NCBI GenBank assembly: GCA_910593695.2
Contig: OU343051.1
Span: 56,819,668 to 56,883,667, forward strand
DNA length: 64,000 bases
Source of the DNA: Ocypus olens
Taxonomy: Eukaryota > Arthropoda > Insecta > Coleoptera > Staphylinidae
Reading direction: 5' to 3'
Under the pieces are notes generated by a model, which had not been told where the DNA came from, searched no databases, and worked only from the letters and a program-made list of their open reading frames with translations. The translations under genes were made by a program, and so were the position numbers. Below are positions 54,401 to 62,986 of the stretch, one piece after another (the first letter of the stretch is position 1; every line of letters begins with the position of its first letter).

Positions 54401-57400
54401 ATTTGGACGAGATCATTAAGGCTTCTGATGGTATCATGGTGGCCCGCGGGGATTTGGGCATTGAGATTCCAACAGAAAAGGTGTTTTTGGCTCAAAAGGC
54501 AATGATTGCAAAGTAAGAAGTGTACACAGTTTGTTTCCTTAAAAGCGACGCAAGTCATAACTCTGTTATTTAAGATTAGATTTTAGTAGTTTAGAAATGA
54601 AATGACTTTACATATACAATGAAAAGCCTCAAGTTTGAATTGTTTTTAACGTTTTTTTTCTTCAAATTGCTGCTTATAAGGTGTGAGCCACAGAATTTTG
54701 TTGCTGAGTTGGCCATGCCAGAGAGAGAGAAACAGCAGTCATGTCTGAGATTAATTCATTTTTTTAAATCTAATTCAATAGTCTCATGACGTAACAATAT
54801 TGTTACGTCATTTATCTCACAGCCAACTCTGAAATAAAGTTTGTGGCATACATGATATTTTTATAAATCAGAATTATTGTTTATTTAACCCTTTGACCTA
54901 CAACCACGAGTGCTCAGTCGGACTGGTTTCTACTGCTATTCCGTTGCGTCCGTCGACTGGAGCGCTATTAAAAGTCCACGCATTCGAACGTAAGGAAAAT
55001 AGGCCAAAGGGTAAAACAATGAAAATATAATTAAATGTTTTCATATCCAAATATTGGTAGTTCATATTATGAAGGATAGTAATATGAAATAGATATTAAT
55101 TCCACCAAATAAAAACTCGACTAGTTTTGCCTTATTATGGCATTTTCATGTTAATTTAGTATTAACTTGTCAAGCATTTCAAGCATCTTTCAGAACAAAT
55201 GCAGAATTTCCAGAGCAATTTCTGGCTAATGTGTATTTTTGTTCATCAAAATTATATTTCCAGTGCAGCCATTTCTGTTGCTACAAAGTTTGGATAATTT
55301 TTTTTTGACAGTTGTAAAGACATGTTATTTAGCTTTAACCTGTCAAAATTTCAAACATCTGTCAGAATAAATGCGGACTTTCCAGAGGAATTTCTGGGTA
55401 ATGGCATTTCTGTTCATCAAAATTATATTTCCAGCGCAGCCATTTCTATTGCTACAAAGTTTGGATAATTTTCTTTTGACAGTTGTAAAGACATGCTATT
55501 TAGCTTTAACCTGTCAAAATTTCAAACATCTGTCAGAATAAATGCGGACTTTCCAGAGGAATTTCTGGGTAATGTGCATTTCTGTTCATCAAAATTATAT
55601 TTCCAGCGCAGCCATTTCTGTTCCTACAAAGTTTGCATATTTTTCTTTTGACAATTGTAAAGACATGTTATTTAGCTTTAACCTGTCAAAATTTCAAACA
55701 TCTATCAGAATAAATGCGGACTTTCCAGAAGAATTTCTGGGTAATGTGCATTTCTATTCATCAAAATTATATTTCCAGCGCGGCCATTTCTGTTGCTACA
55801 AAGATGAGGGCAAAACTAGTCGAGAATTTTAAACAATGACAGTGGATTTCGCAAAGGTGGTAATAAATATAACGCTGGCTTAAATGACATAACACTAGTA
55901 CTATATTTTTGACCGTGTAAACGATCTTTCAAATGGTAAACGGAATCTATAATTTGAGGTTAGGTTCTTACACATTCTTACATTACACATACTACCGTGG
56001 ACAAAAAAAATGTCACCCCTAATTTGTCATGTGTCTATTATTTCTTATTTTTTAGTGTTGTGAATTTGACTTATGTAACCTTAATATTTGACAGTGACAG
56101 TAATAATTAGCTTAGTAAGTTTGTGGAGATAGGATTCTTCGAATCGTGCATTTTGTGGCCGATATACTTTCGTTCTTCCATTATAGGATGATTGCAACTT
56201 TTTTATCTGAAAATATCACTTTACTCCAAAAGTCTTCTTGCCTCGGAAGATATTCCAGTGCAAAACCAATTCTGCTGTCCTTATTAATTTGAGTCAATAG
56301 AGGTTTTCTGGCTGCGGCATGACAAGATAATGCACTTAACTTTAGACGTCTGCAAGCTGTTCGGGAACTTCCAGGAAAATTTGTTATGAATGCGGCATTT
56401 GTAGCATTTTCAAACGGATTTTCTATTAAATGGTTTATAACAGCATCATTTTCTTCATTATTTGAAACTTTTTGGCGGACCCAAACCTTTAATCTGCTCC
56501 AATCGCCTTTCATTCCTCCACATTTTTGAAATTTTTTGCACTGTACGTCTACTTACAATAAATTCAGCTGCTACATCATTGATATATTTGCCACATTTGA
56601 CCTGCATAGCAATTTGTGCTTTCTGTGTGTTACTTAAGTATGGCATATTCAATTTATGTTTATATATCTATATGATTAACACATATCTGACAATATTGAC
56701 ATTTGCCGGTTTGTCAAATGAAAAGTCATATTTACATTAATAAAATTAGGGGTGTCATTTTTTTTGTCCACGGTAGTATTTTAATTGATGTGTACTCTTT
56801 CGCAATCTTTATTAACAAATTCTCCATTTCGATGTTTTTTTACCTTAAATCCTCTTCTCAAGGCTCAATAGCAATTAAAAAACGTATTCGGTGACTGACA
56901 ATACGCATAAAGAACATTTGTGGAGTTGAACTGCAAAACTCAACAAACCCACTTTTATAATTTCTTCAGAAATCGCGAAAAACGTTCAGGAAGTCTATTT
57001 GTTGCTTAAAAAAAATGAATGTTTAGCCGCATTTTTAAATATGATTTGTTGCATTTTGAAAGGTAATTCACACATATTCGGATTTATCTATGTTTGGACA
57101 GTAAGAATCGGTACCAAGCTCATTTTGGCCCAAAATTGGGTTGGTTGAGTTTTGCAGTTCAACTCCTCATTTACACAGCTGAAAATATAATACCGGCTTA
57201 CTAAAAACCCGGCTTAAATAAATATTTGTGAAATCCACCATCAGAATTCAAACTTTTCAAATGATTTTAAAATTTCAGGTGTAACAAATCTGGCATACCG
57301 GTTATCTGCGCGACGCAAATGCTGGAGTCCATGGTGAAGAAACCGAGACCGACACGTGCCGAAAGTTCCGACGTGGCCAACGCCATCCTCGATGGCGCCG

Positions 57401-60400
57401 ATTGCGTTATGTTGTCCGGAGAGACGGCCAAGGGCACCTATCCGCTGGAGTGCGTGCTCACCATGGCGAATATCTGCAAAGAGGCTGAGGCCGCCATCTG
57501 GCAAAAGCGTCTCTTCAATGATCTTACTAATAAGGTAATGTACCACGCTGAACTGTGTGATTGCATAGGTAGGCTTTGTTGCAGTAGGCTTTGTTAGGGT
57601 GACATTTTTGTTGGTAGCAAAAAAGTTACTAACAATTTAGTTATGTCATTGCATTATTTTGGTAATGTGTAGTGCAATGTTGCATTATCCCACATTCACA
57701 TGTAAAATTATTGGCCGCGTTCGTCAGACTAAACAGTTGGGTATTTACTGCCCACCATTGGGGAATTTTCTGATGAACGCACTGTTGATCGTGAACAAGT
57801 TCGTCCAGCGGTCGCCATTTTACCAATCGTACAAATTAGACTGATTGGTGTTGGAATCAAGTGTTGAAGTTGCCGCCGAAATGGAGGTTAAATCTCCCAA
57901 TTTCTTCAATTTCAGATTTTCTTTTAATTTTAATTGTGGAGTGGGATTTGGGGGTGGATTCTCAATGAGCCCTCGAACCCGCACCTTTTGCTAATTTGAC
58001 CATCTCTTTATCTCTTCAAACGCAGAAGTTGCCTATGTTGTCCCTACGAAATCCGGGCACCCTGTATAGCCAAAGACGTGACCGAAATTATGCATGCGCT
58101 TTTTGTGAATCTGTGTAATTATGTTTTTCTTTCTTTCAAATGTCAATATGAATTAAATAAACACGAAAATAGCGTGAGGTTGTCTCCAATTTAAATTAAT
58201 ATACTTTCAGGTCATTGCTCCGGTTGATGTTGGCCATACTATTGCCATAGCTGCGGTCGAAGCTTCTGCAAAGTGTTTAGCCGCCGCCATAATTGTTGTT
58301 ACGACTTCGGGAAGGTCTGCACACCTCGTCTCCAAATACAGACCCAGATGCCCGATCATTGCCGTGACCCGCCTCGCTCAGACGGCCAGGCAGGCACATT
58401 TGTACAGGGCAATCTTGCCTCTAGAATATACAGGTAATTTAATTTATACTTTGCATAACATTTCTTTAATAACTTTCCCACTTATCACTTGGTGAAACAG
58501 TCTGAAAATAATAAAAGATAAATAAAAATTAACACATGGTTTGTTCTTGAAAATGAATGCCATAACTAGCGAAACTATAGTCTGTCCGCGGTACACATAG
58601 AGTTGTAAAAACGCCCACAATCACCATTTGTTCTGAGCAAAAGTCTGATTTACACTATGTAAATTTATTTAAACAGAGCCAGTGGCGCCACCTGTTAGGA
58701 ACAGTCCAAACTGTAAAAGTTCAGTTTTTGTCTTTGTCGTGCTCTGCATGATGCTTAGTATATTGTTTTGTAGAACGTTTTTAGGAGGCTGAAATTTATT
58801 TGCCGATTGATGTTCCCTGAGTATGTTATAAACGCTGGCCACACAAACACCTACAAATATATAGCCCATGGAACAAGTACATTTAGAAATTAAGAACGTA
58901 CCTCCTGCATTTGCGGTGAATACCACATTTTCAACTTTGGTGCGTTCAGGATAATTTTCCTGACACACCTTAAAAATATTAAGTATAGATTCCTTGGTGG
59001 GCACTGAAAAATGCTTCGCACGGCGTCGTTTTGATGGAGATGGAGCCATTATAATGAAACAAGCAGAAAGGTACTCTATCGCAAACGGACGCTAACAGCT
59101 AACAATACAATGAGGCAATCAGCTGACGATCGCGTCAACCATTTGCATTCGTACTGCGTGATTTGGACGTGCGGATTTCCCGCAATTTTTCGAATCGGCC
59201 AATAAGAATGATGCGTTGGCGATTGTGGGCGTTTCTACAACTCTATGTGCACCGTGGACAGACTATAAACAAATTTGTGAAACAAACCAGGTGTTAATGT
59301 TTGATTTATCTTTTATTACTTTGCATAACTCTCTCTGTAATTGAGTTGTAATAACGATATTTATAAACGTAATAAAGACGAAAAATAGCCTGAATATATG
59401 AATATTCACAAATTCAGGCTGTTTTTCGTCTGGTTTTGCATCTGCAACAAGTCTCAAATTTATTAAACAACATCTATTATTATGTCAGGAATAAAATATT
59501 AGGTTAAATGTTGCAACAATGTTTACTAAATTTTGGTGTCAAGAGTTCAAAGATATTTTTATTTTTCAGAAGAGAAAAATCCCGACTGGATTAAGGACGT
59601 CGATAACCGCGTGTACTTCGGTATTATGCACGGTAAGGCCAAGGGATTCATCAAATCGGGAGATCCCGTCATCGTCGTCACTGGATGGAAACAGGGCTCA
59701 GGTTTCACCAACACCATTCGCATAGTGTATGTATCTGATATAGTGGAGTCGGTTACTTACTAACAAGTTTTGCATGTCCTCTTTACTGGTAAGAAAAATG
59801 TAGGCATTTTGCAGTAGTACAGTTTTTATAGTCGGTAATTCTCCAGTTTGTCGTATGTTCATTAAAAAAAAACCTCAAGTGTGCCATGATTTTTTATTTT
59901 GAAAAATTTAAGTTGGTAACACATATTAAGGTCTACCACTTCCTGGTTTACAGAGAGTACTACACGTTTCATGAAATAACTTAACGGATCGTGAAATTCT
60001 TCCGCCAACGGTGCGTCAAATGAACATGAAATAACTTTCAACTAAAAACGTTTTTGCTGGTTGCTGTGAACCATTGTGACCACAAAACTTTGACTATATA
60101 CTAATGGACTGCTATTCCCCCTCCATTTCTCATATGATCACTGCTCCAAAAGTTGTCCACGAGCTGGAGCCCGATATAAGTCCCGCCCCGGAGCCGAAAA
60201 TGGAGCGTAATTTAAAAACCGGAAAGCAAAAAAAAATATTTCTCGATGTATTCATCAGCAACGCGGAGAATGCAAATGCGAGCATATTCCGGCAACTCGG
60301 GTCCACTTTCCTGCCTGTTCTTTACAAGCAAAGCATCAACCCATAATTTGCGAAGTTCCGGATTTGATGGAAATCTAATACAGAATTTTAGGTTATAAGT

Positions 60401-60980
60401 CAAAAGTCAACTGACGTGTACATCAGCTGACGAGTGTTATAACCGCGATGGCATATATACGTGGACGTATTGCAGCCTTTCCCATAGCAATATTTTGACA
60501 TAGTGTGAATATTTGACGATAATTTAAAGGTGTGAATAAATTGCAGGGTATCACAATATGCAATGCGAGCTCATAGTCATATGTCATACACACAAAAAAC
60601 TACCACTTTAGTAACATACTGCAACCATTTAGGGTCCCGCCGCGCCACCGTTGCTTGGAGACACACATGAAGTGGCGCTAGCAGTCCATAAGTATATAGT
60701 CAAAGCCACAGAATATTTGTGACTGACGTTTTGAATGTCAATTCCTAACATGTGTGCCAACTTAAATTTTTTTAAATAAAAAATCATGGCACACTTGAGA
60801 TTTTTTTTTAATGAACATACGATATTATAATTAATGAAATGTTGAATTTTATTTCTTACCTGAACTAACATATTTTTTTAGAGTTAAGAATTGGTTATTA
60901 AAATTGAATCATTAACAATTATCTTCACACAATATTTCAAAAAAATAATATAATTTTTCATTTTCAGGAATGTGGATTGA
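48284..60980 (+). CDS. PyK: Pyruvate kinase, complete in eight coding exons
   Basis: Exons 48284-48416, 49570-49793, 52397-52793, 54341-54512, 57279-57534, 58211-58433, 59570-59726 and 60968-60980 join in frame to 524 residues plus TGA, close to the roughly 530 of insect enzymes. The enzyme transfers phosphate from phosphoenolpyruvate to ADP in cytosolic glycolysis and works as a tetramer. Visible motifs, in order: TIGPASR and ARLNFSHG, DTKGPEIRTG (metal and substrate binding), the B-domain lid (IYIDDGLISL), SKIENQQG with the catalytic Lys, DGIMVARGDLGIEIP (signature), ICATQMLESM, GADCVMLSGETAKG, then the C domain with TTSGRSA and GWKQGSGFTNT, which match the fructose-1,6-bisphosphate pocket of regulated forms. 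An acceptor directly abuts the ATG, so at least one upstream exon exists and may add residues. Confidence 0.95.
48830..49125. repeat. Foldback element in PyK intron 1
   Basis: The arms pair AAAATAGTTGGCAG with CTGCCAACTACTTTCG, and AAACAAGTAACCTC with GAGGTTACTTGTCTT. It is a shorter relative of the foldback at 38835-40190. Confidence 0.6.
49190..49437 (-). repeat. Dispersed repeat, partner at 45648-46000
   Basis: This is the shorter copy of the repeat with GAAGGGCGCTCTCGA and GAGACTGTACTCGGCC. It lies within PyK intron 1. Confidence 0.6.
49570..49793 (+). CDS. PyK: PyK coding exon 2
   Basis: The acceptor ATGTTCAAG is weak in pyrimidines, yet the split Gly codon and the continuous TIG|PASR motif fix the border. 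The exon holds ARLNFSHGTHEYH and LDTKGPEIRTGLLEG. It ends in phase 0 at GGG|GTAAGC. Confidence 0.93.
50034..50666 (-). mobile_element. THAP-exon mini element, copy 2
   Basis: The 633-bp element is flanked by an exact 8-bp duplication CTGAATAC (50026-50033 and 50667-50674). Its ends CTTTGACTATATCC and TATATAGTCAAAG are inverted. It is oriented opposite to copy 1 and lies in PyK intron 2. Confidence 0.9.
50090..50348 (-). pseudogene. THAP-domain exon inside mini element copy 2
   Basis: The frame again gives RFPSNPELRKLW and PKYARLCILH, with one conservative change (Ile to Leu) from copy 1 within the core. The C-x-C half of the zinc site is absent. A TTAG acceptor-like site precedes the conserved segment. 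The exon is on the opposite strand to PyK. Confidence 0.65.
50676..50870 (+). repeat. Dispersed repeat, partner at 45281-45560
   Basis: It carries CTCTTAAACCTAACC, ACAAACTCCGTT and GGGTACTAAGGGTGG in the same order as the upstream copy. Confidence 0.55.
51176..51609. mobile_element. TA-flanked mini element, copy 2
   Basis: It has the ends of 38123-38514 (TAGTCGGGCTGCCGAGAGC and TCAACGGATGAACTA) and TA on both sides. It contains about 42 bases in the middle that copy 1 lacks. Confidence 0.8.
51808..52350. repeat. Modular repeat punctuated by ACACCCTGTAT
   Basis: The segment starts TACAGGGTGTTTCAGAGC and repeats ACAGGGTGT or ACACCCTGTAT near 51810, 51937, 51985, 52298 and 52338. A second copy enters at 63785 and runs off the window end. 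It ends just before PyK exon 3. Confidence 0.65.
52397..52793 (+). CDS. PyK: PyK coding exon 3 (lid domain)
   Basis: The exon encodes the B-domain lid and the return to the A domain: YVDYENINKVVQPGN, IYIDDGLISL, GVNLPGV-like KGINLPGVAVDLP, and ASFIRDASAVTEI. Phase 0 in, phase 1 out at CTTG|GTATGT. Confidence 0.95.
52855..53576. mobile_element. Harbinger-type mini element, TAA duplication
   Basis: The ends CGCCCGGTTTTTCCAACGAA and TTCGTTGGAGAAACCGGGCG are inverted, flanked by TAA (52852-52854 and 53577-53579). The 722-bp inside has a minus-strand ORF (53383-53102) with no domain I can assign. TWA duplication suggests PIF/Harbinger. Confidence 0.75.
53580..54340 (+). other. PyK intron 3, remainder
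   Basis: AT-rich intron with a TTTTATGCTCTTTGCAACGA segment similar to the intronic palindrome near 23595. No gene is seen. Confidence 0.5.
54341..54512 (+). CDS. PyK: PyK coding exon 4 (catalytic lysine, metal site)
   Basis: The exon encodes ILIVSKIENQQGIDHLDEI and DGIMVARGDLGIEIPTEKV. Lys and Glu of SKIEN and Asp of ARGDLG act in phosphate transfer and Mg2+ binding. Phase 1 in, phase 2 out at AA|GTAAGA. Confidence 0.96.
54680..54862. repeat. Dispersed repeat, partner at 30735-30945
   Basis: AAGGTGTGAGCCACAGAAT starts this copy, and an ACGTAACAATATTGTTACGT palindrome lies in the middle. It lies in PyK intron 4. Confidence 0.55.
54889..55011. mobile_element. TTAA-type 123-bp element
   Basis: The ends CCCTTTGACCTAC and TAGGCCAAAGGG are near-inverts. 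The left flank is TTAA (54885-54888), and the right flank has changed to TAAA. Confidence 0.6.
55111..55835. mobile_element. Element with inverted ends and four 172-bp tandem units
   Basis: CTCGACTAGTTTTGCC and GGGCAAAACTAGTCGAG bound a block of four units. The CTGTCAAAATTTCAAACATC marker is at about 55166 (diverged), 55339, 55510 and 55682. A tandem core inside inverted ends resembles some Helitron-derived and other satellite-bearing mini elements, but I cannot assign a class. Confidence 0.7.
55992..56776 (-). mobile_element. Tc1-like element, internally deleted
   Basis: The ends CTACCGTGGACAAAAAAAAT and TTTTTGTCCACGGTAG are inverted for about 34 bp and flanked by TA (55990-55991 and 56777-56778). 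At 785 bp it is about half the size of an intact Tc1 element. The minus strand holds a broken transposase. Confidence 0.85.
56181..56652 (-). pseudogene. Tc1-like transposase remnant
   Basis: The minus strand encodes LSNTQKAQIAMQVKCGK and EFIVSRRTVQKISKMW, a helix-turn-helix of the Tc1 paired-like domain. After a frameshift follows a segment ending EDFWSKVIFSDKK. VIFSD is the first catalytic Asp region ('W..viFsDE' in Tc1). The rest of the DDE domain is gone. Confidence 0.8.
56924..57165. repeat. Inverted-repeat mini element
   Basis: GTTGAACTGCAAAACTCAAC and GTTGAGTTTTGCAGTTCAAC form 20-bp inverted ends. It lies in PyK intron 4 with no coding content. Confidence 0.7.
57279..57534 (+). CDS. 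PyK: PyK coding exon 5
   Basis: The exon encodes CNKSGIPVICATQMLESM, KKPRPTRAESSDVANA and DGADCVMLSGETAKGTYP, all among the most conserved PK segments. Phase 2 in (Lys codon split), phase 0 out at AAG|GTAATG. Confidence 0.96.
57535..58210 (+). other. PyK intron 5, no gene recognised
   Basis: Short overlapping ORFs near 57640-57844 occur on both strands without domain support. A GCACCCTGTATAG module lies near 58058. Confidence 0.5.
58211..58433 (+). CDS. PyK: PyK coding exon 6 (C domain)
   Basis: The exon encodes GHTIAIAAVEASAKCL, VVTTSGRSAHLVSKYRPRCP and TRLAQTARQAHLYR. The TTSGRS loop corresponds to the fructose-1,6-bisphosphate phosphate loop. Phase 0 in, phase 1 out. Confidence 0.95.
58578..59265 (-). 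mobile_element. TA-flanked element with long inverted ends
   Basis: TAGTCTGTCCGCGGTACACA and TGTGCACCGTGGACAGACTA start a roughly 45-bp inverted end that runs into TTGTAAAAACGCCC. TA flanks both sides. This 688-bp copy holds a partial minus-strand ORF. A shortened relative is at 24102-24445. Confidence 0.8.
58669..59049 (-). pseudogene. Probable transposase N-terminal fragment
   Basis: The 126-residue ORF begins MAPSPSKRRRAKHF and includes ESILNIFKVCQENYPERTK, then VASVYNILREHQ after an unrelated insert. The pieces look like a basic N-terminus and the two halves of a helix-turn-helix, perhaps separated by an intron. The catalytic part is missing. A Tc1/IS630-type identity is inferred from the TA duplication and this layout only. 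Confidence 0.5.
59570..59726 (+). CDS. PyK: PyK coding exon 7
   Basis: The exon encodes EEKNPDWIKDVDNRVYFG, GFIKSGDPVIVVTGWK and GSGFTNTIRIV. I end it at the donor GT|GTATGT (59727). Reading through adds an unrelated VSDIVESVTY tail to a stop at 59763, which does not resemble known PK ends. Confidence 0.88.
60088..60705 (-). mobile_element. THAP-exon mini element, copy 3
   Basis: A 618-bp copy with ends CTTTGACTATATAC and GTATATAGTCAAAG. The flanks CCACAAAA and CCACAGAA match at 7 of 8 positions. It is oriented like copy 2 and lies in the last PyK intron. Confidence 0.88.
60212..60403 (-). pseudogene. THAP-domain exon inside mini element copy 3
   Basis: It encodes RFPSNPELRKLW and LPEYARICILR. 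The His of the C-x2-H pair is replaced by Arg and Lys by Glu, so this copy has lost a zinc ligand. The rest of the core equals copies 1 and 2. Confidence 0.65.
60968..60980 (+). CDS. PyK: PyK terminal coding exon, 13 nt
   Basis: The strong acceptor TTTTCATTTTCAG ends at 60967. Joined to exon 7 it gives IRIVNVD and TGA, matching the usual TNTxRxV end of pyruvate kinases. The tiny coding part leads into a 3' UTR. Confidence 0.8.
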
Positions 60981-61160
60981 GTTGGCACAACTTATAGTAT
61001 TGGAAATTCTTATTAGAATTTCACACCGCATTAATTAGCTAATTTTTCTAATGATTTATTGATTTATTTGATACCAATTTAATATATTCTCGAAGAGTAT
61101 TTATGTAACCGATAAAATATTTGATAATAAATTATTTTCATCATGAAATTGTCTGTTTGT
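60981..61160 (+). other. PyK 3' UTR
   Basis: The short AT-rich region after the stop has AATAAA at 61126-61131 and a GT-rich stretch (GTCTGTTTG) about 20 bases later, fitting a cleavage and polyadenylation site. Confidence 0.65.
61126..61131 (+). terminator. PyK: PyK poly(A) signal
   Basis: Canonical AATAAA about 146 bases after the PyK stop, followed by a GT-rich element. Confidence 0.65.
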
Positions 61161-61317
61161 TTCATATATTTTTTTCAGCAGGAACATGGAAAAAATAACA
61201 ATTTTTTTTAATGCTCAAAAAAAGGATCCGGTAAGAATGATATCCTGTGGCACGGTATCAAAGTTTAAATATTTCCACCCAGTATGTTTACATGTATACT
61301 CTGGATTTTATTCGTTA

Positions 61318-62460
61318 AATACCATGTGTTCGATAAAAAATGCTCAACGCCATAACTGTTATTTATCGACCGATTTGAATGATCTAAAAAATAAAGTCAA
61401 TGGCTGTTTAAATACTATAAAATGACGGTAATTATATATTTTTTCAAAATCAATTTCATTACCAAATGATAGTCAACTTTAAATTTTTAAATGGCTACAT
61501 ATACTTTTCTAATTTTATAATATTAGACATTGTTTTTCTGAATCCAATTATGCCCGTTATATTGGTTTTATGTTAATATTTATGCCAGAAAAAGATAATA
61601 AATTTTGTTCACATAATTTTTTTGGTAATAAATGTAGTGTGCTTTGAAAAAAAATTAGAATCGACAAATGTCATTTATTGTATCAGTAATGTCAACCATT
61701 TGTTATTAGTGTGTGTTTCAGACATAATCATGAACAGTAGCGAATTAACAGACATGTTACAAATTTATTTTCTATGTAATAGAAATCGAAAAGCTGCGAC
61801 ACGAATTTATCATCTACGGCTTCCAGAGCGGCGAATACCAGAACCTAAATTTAGAAGGTTAGAAGGAAATTTGAGACGATATGGAGCCTTTAAAAAGTCG
61901 AAGACAGTAGTTCGACAATTTCGTGGACTTGCAGAGTTCGACGTTCTAGTTAGTGTTTACAATAATCACAGAACATCTAAATCGCAAGTGAATTAATACT
62001 TGCACTACTTATTTATTCTATTCTACATTCAGTTGTAACATAGGTACTTATTTATAGGGTCTTTATTATTCATGTTCGACATAACCTTACAACAAATGAC
62101 ATTTGTCACTTTTTTTCCAAGGCACGCTAGTTATAATTTTTGAAACATATAATTTGAAGTGGAAGATTTATTTAAATTTTTTTCGACCAAAATATTGAAC
62201 GAAAAATAACATATTGGGCATTATTGGAGTCAGATAAATAATGTCGAATGTAAAACATTTAATACATTATATGCTGCCATTTAAAAATTTTAAGTTGGCT
62301 ATCATTTGACAATGAAGTTATTATTGAAAAAAATCATTATTGATGTCATTTGTTAGTATTTAAACCACCATTGACTTTATTTTTTAGTTCATTCAAAACG
62401 GTCAATAAATAACAAGAGTTATAGCGTTGGGCGTTTTTTATCGAACACGCGGTATATGTC
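61318..62460. mobile_element. Long-inverted-repeat cassette with a DUF4817-type ORF
   Basis: The left arm (about 61318-61690) and right arm (about 62085-62460) are inverted for several hundred bases, for example GTGTTCGATAAAAAA on the left and TTTTTTATCGAACAC on the right, with AAATAAAGTCAATGG on the left and its complement on the right. The small ORF at 61730-61996 occupies the centre. No transposase is seen. Confidence 0.75.
61730..61996 (+). CDS. DUF4817-like helix-turn-helix protein, 88 aa
   Basis: The ORF from the ATG at 61730 encodes 88 residues. The ELTDMLQIYFLCNRN, AATRIYHLRLPERRIP and FRRLEGNLRRYGAF segments fit DUF4817, a small helix-turn-helix domain common in arthropod repeats, with pattern 'dMl.iYg...N...A...Y...fP.R..P....F..l...l...G.f'. 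The frame is open and can start further upstream at 61622, but the match begins only after this ATG. No other domain follows. Function is unknown; DNA binding is inferred. Confidence 0.6.
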   Translation: MNSSELTDMLQIYFLCNRNRKAATRIYHLRLPERRIPEPKFRRLEGNLRRYGAFKKSKTVVRQFRGLAEFDVLVSVYNNHRTSKSQVN

Positions 62461-62640
62461 TGCATTCAGCAAAAAAAAATTTAAGCCCTATTAGCCCCCT
62501 CCCCTCCAAATTAAATGCCAGCAATTACCATTTCCACCAGCAACATGCTTACCACACCAAAATAAAGAAAACAACTGATAATCTTATACAAACAAATATA
62601 TTCATTAGAAAACTATAAATAACACAACAATTTACACGTT

Positions 62641-62955
62641 TCACTTATACGCCTTTTTGGCTCTCCAGTCGAGGTACTCGTCGAAATCTTCGCCTTCGCT
62701 GGACGCGGACTCTTCGTCGGCTTTGTCGTCGGTCTCGACCACGCCCGATATGATCTCCACCTTTTTCTTCTCCAGATTCAGGACCCTCGACCAGTTTTTC
62801 ATTTGCTCGTCGATCTCGTCGATTTGCCTCTCGTTGGTCGCCTCCTCCTGGTCCTCCGCTATGATCGCCGCGCTCTCGTGGTCGGCGTCCTTGATTTCCT
62901 TCTGGAACTTCTCCCATTCCTCCTCGATCGGATCTTTGTATTCTACGTTCCTGGC
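62641..62955 (-). CDS. ZNF830: ZNF830-like protein, last exon
   Basis: The minus strand has acceptor ATTCAG, then an in-frame exon of 104 codons and TGA at 62643-62641. The protein segment includes DPIEEEWEKFQKEIKDAD, IIAEDQEEATNERQIDEID, QMKNWSRVLNLEKKK and a final acidic stretch with EYLDWRAKK. This order (EEWEKFQK, AEDQEE..RQIDEIDEQ, a coiled coil, an acidic patch, then DWR near the C-terminus) is that of ZNF830, a nuclear C2H2 protein linked to genome integrity and splicing complexes. The zinc finger lies in exons beyond the window. The Arg-rich ORF over the same bases is a shadow. Confidence 0.85.
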   Translation of the reverse strand, partial: ARNVEYKDPIEEEWEKFQKEIKDADHESAAIIAEDQEEATNERQIDEIDEQMKNWSRVLNLEKKKVEIISGVVETDDKADEESASSEGEDFDEYLDWRAKKAYK

Positions 62956-62986
62956 CTGAATGAAAAAAAATAATAAGGTTCTATAA

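Larger units (their letters stand above)
59850..60835. repeat. Inverted-repeat element split by a THAP mini element
   Basis: Flanking parts at about 59850-60087 and 60706-60835 match the two sides of the element at 22979-23563. The THAP mini element (60088-60705) sits in between. Confidence 0.65.

Noticed and set aside
59727..59763. PyK ending at TAA 59763
   Set aside because: The added residues do not resemble pyruvate kinase ends. Splicing at 59727 to 60968 restores the normal end. It is kept only as a possible retained-intron form.
61186..61425. 79-codon ORF near 61.2 kb
   Set aside because: It starts outside and runs into the left inverted arm of the DUF4817 cassette. The mirrored arm has no matching conserved frame.
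62645..62917. 90-codon Arg/Gly-rich minus-strand ORF
   Set aside because: It is the +1 shadow of the ZNF830-like exon, which has a matching acceptor and a recognisable C-terminus.
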